Positions 56,520-64,000 of a stretch of 64,000 bases of DNA are shown piece by piece. The translations under genes were made by a program, and so were the position numbers. Source of the stretch: Odobenus rosmarus divergens. Its lineage: Eukaryota; Chordata; Mammalia; Carnivora; Odobenidae. Each line of letters begins with the position of its first letter. The stretch's first letter is position 1. The stretch is taken from positions 1,843,195-1,907,194 of the forward strand of contig NW_004450402.1 of NCBI RefSeq assembly GCF_000321225.1, read 5' to 3'. Under the pieces are notes generated by a model. The model did no database searches and was not told the DNA's origin. It saw only the letters and a program-made list of their open reading frames with translations.

Positions 56520-57575
56520 GTTTAATTTTTGTTAATATTCCTTGCTGTCCCCCTTTGTAGGACAGGTTTGCATGTAATTCACCCTTACATTGAAGGTATA
56601 ACCCTTTGAGTAGAGATCTCTTTACAACAGAGGTCTCTTACTAGGCTGGCCAACTTTGGTAGGCTGTAGATTGTCTCCCACCCTTGGTACCCTGTGTTGT
56701 GGAAATAGGGCTCAGGGTCTGAATGCTTTTGCACAAATCCCTGGGGCAAAAGGCAGCTTGAGTGCTACGTTAGCTCTCGGATTTCGGGATTCGCACTGCT
56801 TTTGGCCTTTGAATTTTTAAAATTTCTTGCCAGCTCAGTAAAACATTTTACCTATCATCGATTGCAGTTTTGAGTAGGAGGGTTAGAGGATTTTGCTTCT
56901 GCAGAAACAGAGGTCCTCTAATCACAAATCATTTTTATTCACATTAGCTAAAAGCACTGTGTCATTTTACCCTCTTTCCTTACTTTATAATTTTTTTAAA
57001 GTTTTGGAAGCTGAAGTCCTAGGGAAACTTTTAGATTTCTTCCTAGGAGTTATACTTTACTCCAGGCTAACATCTCTTAATAAGAAAGAGTGTCAATATT
57101 GGTACAATAAATGTAATATTGTTTGACTAAGGTACCTGTAAATGTAGGCAGAAACTTTAACCAAAATTTAATTACTGTTTATAAACAAACCCTGGATCTA
57201 TTATTAAGTGGCAAATAGAATTTTAAGTTAAATCGTTAGGGAATACCAAATGGAGAAAATATCATTTCTAAGTAATGTAGATTACCTTGTCTATTCAATC
57301 TAACTTAAAAGATATAGGACCCTAACGAAATTTTACAGGCCATCAGCTTTATAAGAGGGTTTATTCAAGTTTGATTGTTTATATGCAATGAACTGTCCAC
57401 ATCAGTGCAATTGCTGAAACATATTCTCTAAATGAAGTTGGTGTAATCTAATTCAGAAGTATATCCTGATTCTGATAAAATTGTTTTGTATGGATAGCTT
57501 CTAACAGACCTTGCCAATTGAAAATTTATGCTGTCAGTTCAGTTTTTAAGTGTCATTCAATCTGTACATGAATTC
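56520..57575. other. Unassigned stretch
   Basis: A 77-aa plus frame at 56893-57126 has no known domain. No named repeat. Confidence 0.45.
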
Positions 57576-57579
57576 CAAA

Positions 57580-58115
57580 TTCCTTGCCCCTCTCCTTTTT
57601 TGGTGAGAACATTATAAAGTTTATTGTCTCAACAAATTTCAATTATACAATACAGTATTATTAACTATAGTCACCATGCTGTATATTAGATCCTTAGACT
57701 TTATCTTATACCTGAAAGTTTGTACCCTTTTATGTACTATTAGCTACCCCAATCCCCTGCCAGCCCTGGGCAACCACTATTTTAGCGTTTCTATGAGCTT
57801 GGCTTTTTTTTTTTCTATTGAACACATGCAGTATTTGTCTTTCTGTTTAGCTTCTTTCACTTAGTACAATGGCCTCAAGCTCTATCCATGTCTTTGCAAA
57901 TGGTAGATTTCCTTCCTTCTTGTGGCTGAACAACATTCCATTCCATATATATGTGTGTATATATATCACATCTTCTTTAACCATTTATCCATTGATGGAC
58001 ACTTGCGTTGTTTCTATATCTTGGCTTTTGGAAATAATGCTGCAATGGACATAGAAGTACAAATATCTCTTCAATATCCTGTTTTCATTTCCTTTGGACC
58101 ATGGCCCTTTCTTCA
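57580..58115 (-). mobile_element. LINE-1 3' UTR fragment, inverted
   Basis: 'ttattaactatagtcaccatgctgtatattag', 'ccagccctgggcaaccactattt', 'ccatccatgtctttgcaaatgg' type text and 'ccattgatggacacttgcgttgtttc'. Closely parallels 23.5-24.0 kb. Plus frames 57676-58149 are antisense shadows. Confidence 0.88.
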
Positions 58116-58196
58116 TATGATTAAAACAAATTCTGGACTACCAACATAATTCACGTTTTGTACGCACATCTGTTTTGGTATCCAGGCTTATTTTAT

Positions 58197-58955
58197 TTTA
58201 GATGGCCTAAGGCTGCTGGATTAAGAATGTGGTTGGCCTTTGTCCCTGTCCTGTGAGGTAGCCTCTAAATCCTTGGAATTTCCCCAGTGATAGAAGTGTT
58301 GTTGTCAGTCATGGTGGGCTCCAAGAGTTTCTGTTAGTGAGATCAATCAGGATAGGGGCTGGACAAGCCAGAAAGACCAGTCATGTGATTAGAAGGTTGG
58401 GACTTTTGAGCAACATAATATCAGCTCAACCACCAGGAAGGAGAGGTGGGGACAGAGACTGAATTGAACCTCATGGCCAATGATTCAATCATGCTTATGT
58501 AACGACATCCCAGTAAAAATTCTGGACACTGAGGCACAGATGAGCTTCCCTGGTTAGCGATATTCTATGCACTGGCATACATCAATGAGGGGTGAGGGGG
58601 AATGTTCTGACTACATGGGGAGAGGACATGGAAACTTCATATTTGGGGCCCTCCAGACTTCACTCTAAGTGTCTCTTCTTTTGGCTGACATGACATGTAT
58701 CATTTTTTATATAATAAAACTATAATCTAAGTATAGTGCTTTCCTGAGTTCTGTGAGTTGTTCTAGTGAATGATCAAACCTGAGGGATCATGAAAACCTC
58801 CCAAATTTGTAACCAGCTGGTCAAAAGTGAGGGTAGCCCTAGGAATTCTCAAGTTTGCAGCTGGTATCTGAAACAAGGGTAGTCTTGTGAAGCACTGTAT
58901 CCTTAACCTATGAAGTCTGGCCTAACTCCAGGTAGTTCGCATCAGAATTGCACTA
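58197..58955 (+). mobile_element. ERV LTR copy C (MER21-like)
   Basis: Third relative of copies A and B: 'gtgggctccaagagtttctgttagtgag', 'gccaatgattcaatcatgcttatgtaac', 'tataataaaactataatctaagtatag', 'ctgagttctgtgagttgttctag' and 'agctggtatctgaaacaagggtagtcttgtg'. More diverged than B. Confidence 0.62.
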
Positions 58956-59129
58956 CAAAGGCTGGCTTTACTATATTTGCTGAGCTACTTTCTGTCTTTA
59001 AGTTCTTTGGTTCATATAGGAGTTGTGACCATTTTTAAAGAGTAAACCTATTTTGCATTATAAATTTTTTTTAAAGCATTGTAATGGTAGATAGTAGTAT
59101 TTCTGAAGTAATCAGAAATCAGACATATT

Positions 59130-60570
59130 TTTATCCAGCAAATTTTTATTAAGTATATTCCATAGGTAAATTCTGATTAGCAGGATTCAAAGATAAAATA
59201 CATAATTTCTGCTGCCAGGGAGCTTACAGTCTAGGGAAGACTCAGATAAACCATTATAGTAGAATTAATCAGTGCTATAAAAGAAACATGAAATAACAAA
59301 TATGGAATGCCGAATGAGTAGATGAAAAAGAGAAGCAAGAGGCTTGGAAGAAGTGACATCAAGGCTGAAGTATGAGAGCTGAGCAGGGAACAGCCAGGAG
59401 GAAGGAGCCAGCAGGGGAAAGACAGCCGCATGGAAGGTGGAGAGTGGAATGCTCCCTGGGACTGAGACAAAGTTGAACTGCACATAGGAGGTAAGAGTTA
59501 TGGTTAGAGAGAAACACAGGGCCAGAACACAAGATGCCTATGCACACTGTGCTGAGAAGTTTGGCTTTTATCTTGAATTTGGCGGGGAAGCATTAAAGAA
59601 TTTCGAGCAGGAGAATAAATTCATAGGAGATGTGTTTCAGAAAAAAATTTTTGGAGCATTGTTATGAATGGATTATATATCAGACGAGACTGGAATCAGT
59701 CTTAGGAAGTGATGAAGTAATTCTGAAGGAAAGCAGTAAGGCCTTGGAATTAGGACAAAAAAAAGGAATTAGAACCAAGAGACATAAGAAGATAAAATTG
59801 TACTCGATTCAACTGAATTTGTGGGGATAAACACTGGGGAGACATCAGGGTTTGGTTTCAATGGTGCTTCTCTTCACTAAAGGGAATTCTGGAAGAAAAG
59901 CATCTATGGTGGGAAAAAGCAGAGTTCAGTTCTGCACATTTTGAGATTCTGTGGAACAACTACGTACAGCAGAAACGCAGTTGATTGGAGGAGAAGGTAG
60001 CTCAGGAGGGAAACTGCAAGTGAAAATACAGATAAGAGAGTCATAACTTTAAAAGTGATCTTGGAGCCAGGGGAGCAAATAAGATCATTAAGTAGGAGTC
60101 TGTAAAGAACGAGTAAGACCAAGAAAGGAATCCCGAGAACACCAGTATTTGAGGAGTAGACAGAATTAGAACATATAGGAATTCAAGAGAAAATCGTGTC
60201 GGCATCCAGTAGCAGACTGTTCCCTGGTTTAATAACATGCAGGTCATTAGAGACCATGGCAAGAATAGTTTCACTGAAATAGGGATGGAAGTCAGATAAC
60301 ATGGATTAAGAAAATAGAGGGGACAAGGAATCTGAGATGACCTCTGATAATATTTTCAATACGCTTGTGTGTGAAAGGAAGGAAAAGTATAGGGAAATAG
60401 CTAGATGGGGGCAACAATTAGAGGAAAGCTGTTCTGATTATTTTTAAGATGTATACATTCTCATAGGCTAAAGGGAAAAAGTCAGCAGGGAGAGAGAAGT
60501 TAAAATCATGAAAAAGGATAAGAGACGAAGCAAGGTCTCTGTTAATGTGGGAGAAGAGATTCAAAGCAAT
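59130..60570 (-). mobile_element. L2, long remnant (3' UTR into RT region)
   Basis: Reversed L2 in order over 1.4 kb: 'caggggagcttacagtctaggg'-type 3' UTR at 59216-59236, 'gtgctgagaagtttggcttttatctt' (59550 region), 'caaggaatcccgagaacaccagtatttgagg' (60120 region) and 'agagaccatggcaagaatagtttcactg'. All frames on both strands here are repeat-derived. Confidence 0.72.
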
Positions 60571-61285
60571 TCAAACAAGGGGTAGAGTGATACATGTTTA
60601 TCAAACAAGATGAGGAATACTTTATTTGGGGGGGGTGTGAAGAAACAATGGTAGGGAAAGCACTACAAAGAGAAAACTTAAGTTACAACTCAAAGATAAA
60701 CTATTTACAGCACAAGGAACTCAGGGACAATGGAATTCCTAGGAAATAGCCTGCTAATCTTTGAAAATGATACACAAGTAACAATTTATGTACATTCTCT
60801 ACAGAGGAGTACCATGCAAAGTATCAGGCCTAAAGAATAAGAAGTATTTCCATGCCATGTTTCCTTTTCCTGAGGATGCCAGGAATTAGCTATTGAAATG
60901 AATACCTAAGTGGAGATCCCTATTTCTGCTGAGTACACACAAAGCATGGCCATACTGTGGAGGGGTATTTACAACATTTTAAACTAGTAATTACTATTCA
61001 TTTTTCCAGGAAAAGAGTTTCATAAAAACAGCCCACAAAAACTGAATTCATCCTCTAACTAAAATTTTACAAAAGAACTTTGGCAGTTTGCATAAAGAAA
61101 AAAAAAAGCCATACTGAAGTGATGATGTTAAGTAGCTGGCTAGAATCCTCACAAGGTGAGTGACTCATTCCTGCACACCAACCCCACTGGGCACCTGATT
61201 CACATTTATGCCTCTGCAAAGTACATATTACTTCATGTGATGGACCATTAAGATAGCTTGCAAATCAGAAAATCAAATCCAGAAT
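60571..61285. other. Unassigned stretch
   Basis: May hold further L2 decay products at its start; nothing firm. Confidence 0.4.
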
Positions 61286-61289
61286 ATCA

Positions 61290-61975
61290 AGTATCTATTT
61301 CATTCATTTAATAAGGAAATCATTTTGTCCTGGTTGCAAAAATGAAGAGAACACGGCCTCCGCCTCCCAGGAGTACAAACTCTATTGGTGGACCTGAAAA
61401 CAATGAATTACTGTAACAGGTTATATGCTACTAGGTGTAGGAATGAGAACACAAAAAAGGCAGTGCTTTAGATCTGAGAGTACAGGAAGGGTTTCCTGGA
61501 ATACAGAATATATAAACTGACTCTTGACAATGAAGTGGAGTCTACCTGGAGGATGGCTGTAGGGGTTCTCCAGAGAGTGGGAATAGCAGCAAAATGGTGA
61601 TGGCAAGAAAAACCTGACTTCTAGAAGGTGGGTTTAGCATGGCTGCAGTAAAGGATATATAAAACAGGAGAATGGAATAGGATTGGAAAAATAGGGAAAA
61701 TCTAAATTAGAAAGTCTATATATTATTCTAAGGAATTTGGACTTTTCTATGTAGATATGGCAGAAGGATTGAGCAATTTTAAAGAGATTACTATGAAATT
61801 TCTTTTTAGAGAGCACACTATTGCAGTATAAAAGATGGGTTGGGGCAATACTTGAGATAGGGAGTCCAGTTAGGAGGCTACTCCATGTGCAGGTGAGAAA
61901 TAACAAAAGCTAGCATTAAAGTTTGAGTAGTGGACATGGAGAGTACTGGAAAGATATATGAGTTACTTAGCAGCC
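61290..61975 (-). mobile_element. L2 remnant
   Basis: 'caggaagggtttcctggaatac' and 'ctctTgacaatgaag', 'aaggaatttggacttttctatgtag' and 'ggagtccagttaggaggctactccatgtgcagg' follow the reversed L2 line (agtttggactttatcctgtagg ... gaccagttaggaggctattgcagtagtccagg). Confidence 0.8.
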
Positions 61976-62284
61976 AAAACTAACAAGACATGAAGAGCAA
62001 TTAATTAGGGAGTAAGAGCATTCTTAGTGTTAGTCTATTGCTAAGAAACTGGCATTCTGGGTAACCTGGAAACTCCAGGCTGTAAGGCTGAAGTCCACCT
62101 GGAATGCTGTCCCATCTGCAACAAGCTGGGATTCCCTGGACGATACCCCATCAAAACAGTACCCCGAACTGTGACATAAACAAACTGTGGTTATCTGGTG
62201 AGCATTCAAACATCCAAAAAGAGCTTCAATGTATTACCTAAATATTGTAAAAAGAACATTAGACCAAGCTATTAGAGCAGTAAC

Positions 62285-62520
62285 CAGTATAATTACTCTC
62301 CCCTGCCCCATTCTCCCTCTGTACTACTTATACCTCTATTATAGTATGTATCACTGTATATTATCAACTTGTCCCTATGGAGCACAGCTATTTATGCTGT
62401 TTTCCCCACTTGAATATAATCTCTAGAGGGTACAGATAGTAACTTACACTTCTCTTTATCCTCGAGAGTACAGAACACATAGCCTTATGCATGACAGGCA
62501 TGTAAATATTTTTTTATTAG
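62285..62520 (+). mobile_element. L2 3' end
   Basis: 'cacttgaatataatctctagagggtacagatag' and 'gcatgacaggcatgtaaatattttt' after 'atagtatgtatcactgtatatta' match the L2 3' UTR. Confidence 0.65.
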
Positions 62521-64000
62521 AACAGGCACAATTATGGCCAATTAGGTATTACAGGGCTTCAAATTAGTTCTGGAAGGAATTAAGCTCAATCTTTGCATAT
62601 GATCAACACTCATGCGTGCAGGAATCTGTCAAAAATATGATCCTCTAGAAATAAGTCTAGCTCTCAGGAGGCTTTCTGGGAGAGGGGTGTAGAAATATTG
62701 CCCAAAGATCTGCAGAAATGAGGAATAACCTCAGCTCAAATCCCCAACTCATTCTAGTTCTGTTGAAATCTCACCATAAAACGGGGTTTTTGTTTGTAAT
62801 AATCCAGTGTGACGAAGCTACAGTCTAACTAGAGAAATAACCTAAGAAATTAAAAGAAATCAAAGGAAGAAGGAAAAAAATTGCAGATTAGGTGAGGTGG
62901 GAAGATACCATAGATGATGGGCTTCTAAACCACAATGCAAAGAGTAAGATTCCTATGGGATAAAGTAGGAAAGGAATATTCCAGGTGAAGGCAACAACAC
63001 TGAATAGTGGGCGGCCATTAAAGTTGAGACATGGTGTCAAATAATTAAAGAAGACTATAAACACTGGGGTATGAATCTCAGCACATGTTGTCCAGTGAAT
63101 ACCATTCTTTAAAGTGCTATTTCAGCATGTAATGATATGGCATGTATCATTTAAAACAAAAAGTCAAGTAACACCAGATTCAGGGTATCTATCCAAGCAG
63201 AAACATGGCAGGTGAAGAAGTTTAAGAAATAGGCAATTGGTCACTGGGCCACCATGATCAGTTGAGCAGGCTGTATGGAGTCCATGTGAATGGCACTTCC
63301 TAAAGTTGCTAAGTGCCCAACCTGTTCAAAAGTACTCACTGACCCTGACAGTTTCAGACAGGTAAGTACTTAGCTTTTTGGAGGTCTTGCTTTGCAAAAG
63401 GAACTCATTTAAGGTGAGATGGAGCTGAGGGCAAGAAATCAAGTCTCTCTCAGAAGACTGAAATCAGTTATACAGTTTGATCTCCTGAAATAACAAGACA
63501 GAGATGCATGTAGTGATGAACTAATTACAAGATAAGGAACGCTATCACCGAGAAACACAGGGAGGCCAGACAGAAACACAGATGAACAGAAAGTGAATAA
63601 AACACGTTGAGCGATGCCAGTATCAAGATTAGTGTGAATCTGAGTGTACTTTCTATGGCCCCAGAGTATTAAAAAGCCATGCCCCCAAAACCAACAATCT
63701 ACCGATGGAGTTTAACTGACCATACAACAGAAACTAAAAAATGTCATCACATCATTATTCAAGAAAAAAATGTTCAAAACTTAGTTTTTTTAAGTTATTA
63801 ATACCACTTTCTTCTTCCATTACAAATAACATTTCAGCTACATTATAATTTTTAAGAGCTTCAAGCATTATCCTGGAAATCCATGTTTTCTGAGTACCAA
63901 ATATTCTAATTGCAAATTCACTTTTTTTTTATGGGGAGGGAGAATGGTTCTGAAGTGTAATTTTACCTGAACACATGGAAATTGTGTAAAACCAACTGAC
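62521..64000. other. Unassigned stretch to window end
   Basis: No open frame of note, RNA gene or named repeat. 62800-63010 has purine-rich text that may be decayed reversed L2. Confidence 0.45.

Noticed and set aside
53370..58955. Intact endogenous retrovirus
   Set aside because: Only LTR sequence is visible; no gag, pol or env-like frame lies between or beside the LTRs.
1..64000. CRISPR array, operon or bacterial mobile system
   Set aside because: No regularly spaced direct repeats with unique spacers, no ribosome-binding sites and no operon-like frames; the window is mammalian.

Overview
The window is eukaryotic and comes from a carnivoran mammal, most likely an arctoid (bear, seal or mustelid group). 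The main evidence is 25 tRNA-derived Can-SINE copies with the carnivore head (GCCTGGGTGGCTCAGTCG), CT-rich middle and A-rich tail, plus LINE-1 tails of carnivore type. The SINE head and body differ from the dog-specific and cat-specific versions I know. I cannot name the species. The organism call is inference from repeat families recalled from memory.

I find no intact protein-coding gene. The open frames are short and mostly lie in repeats. The window is best read as intergenic or deep intronic DNA. Its genes are relics: a decayed KRAB-A box exon at 25.85 kb with a stop at a key tryptophan, and a tiny U6 snRNA 5'-end retro-insertion at 11.23 kb with long target-site duplications. Weaker leads are a possible coding-like stretch at 15.3-15.6 kb (minus), a CpG-rich patch with a small hydrophobic ORF at 29.4-29.7 kb, and a possible 3'-UTR retrocopy at 25.15-25.4 kb.

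Layout. 0-1 kb: carnivore L1 tail followed by an older L1. 1-10.7 kb: AT-rich, scattered MIR, L2 and SINE. 10.7-13.9 kb: L2 fragments in both orientations, carrying the U6 insertion and three SINEs. 14-20 kb: MIR, L2, a hAT element and a SINE with an expanded internal box. 20-25.7 kb: the SINE-densest part (eight SINEs) with a minus-strand L1. 25-36 kb: KRAB relic, MER20-like element and L2 fragments. 37-43.3 kb: stacked plus-strand L1 layers with nested SINEs and an L1 tail inside an L1. 44.7-47.6 kb: a MaLR LTR, and an ERVL LTR inside an L2. 48.8-50.3 kb: L1 with SINEs, including a SINE inside a foldback SINE. 52.5-59 kb: old L1s and three related ERV LTRs, one carrying a Tigger-type element. 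59-62.5 kb: L2 remnants. 62.5-64 kb: nothing recognised.

No genes here work together. What the sequence records is layered retrotransposition: ancient L2, MIR and DNA transposons, then MaLR and ERVL LTRs and older L1s, then carnivore L1 and Can-SINEs. I see no evidence of a novel functional system. The most unusual observation is the internally primed U6 micro-insertion. Edges of ancient repeats are estimates good to tens of bases.
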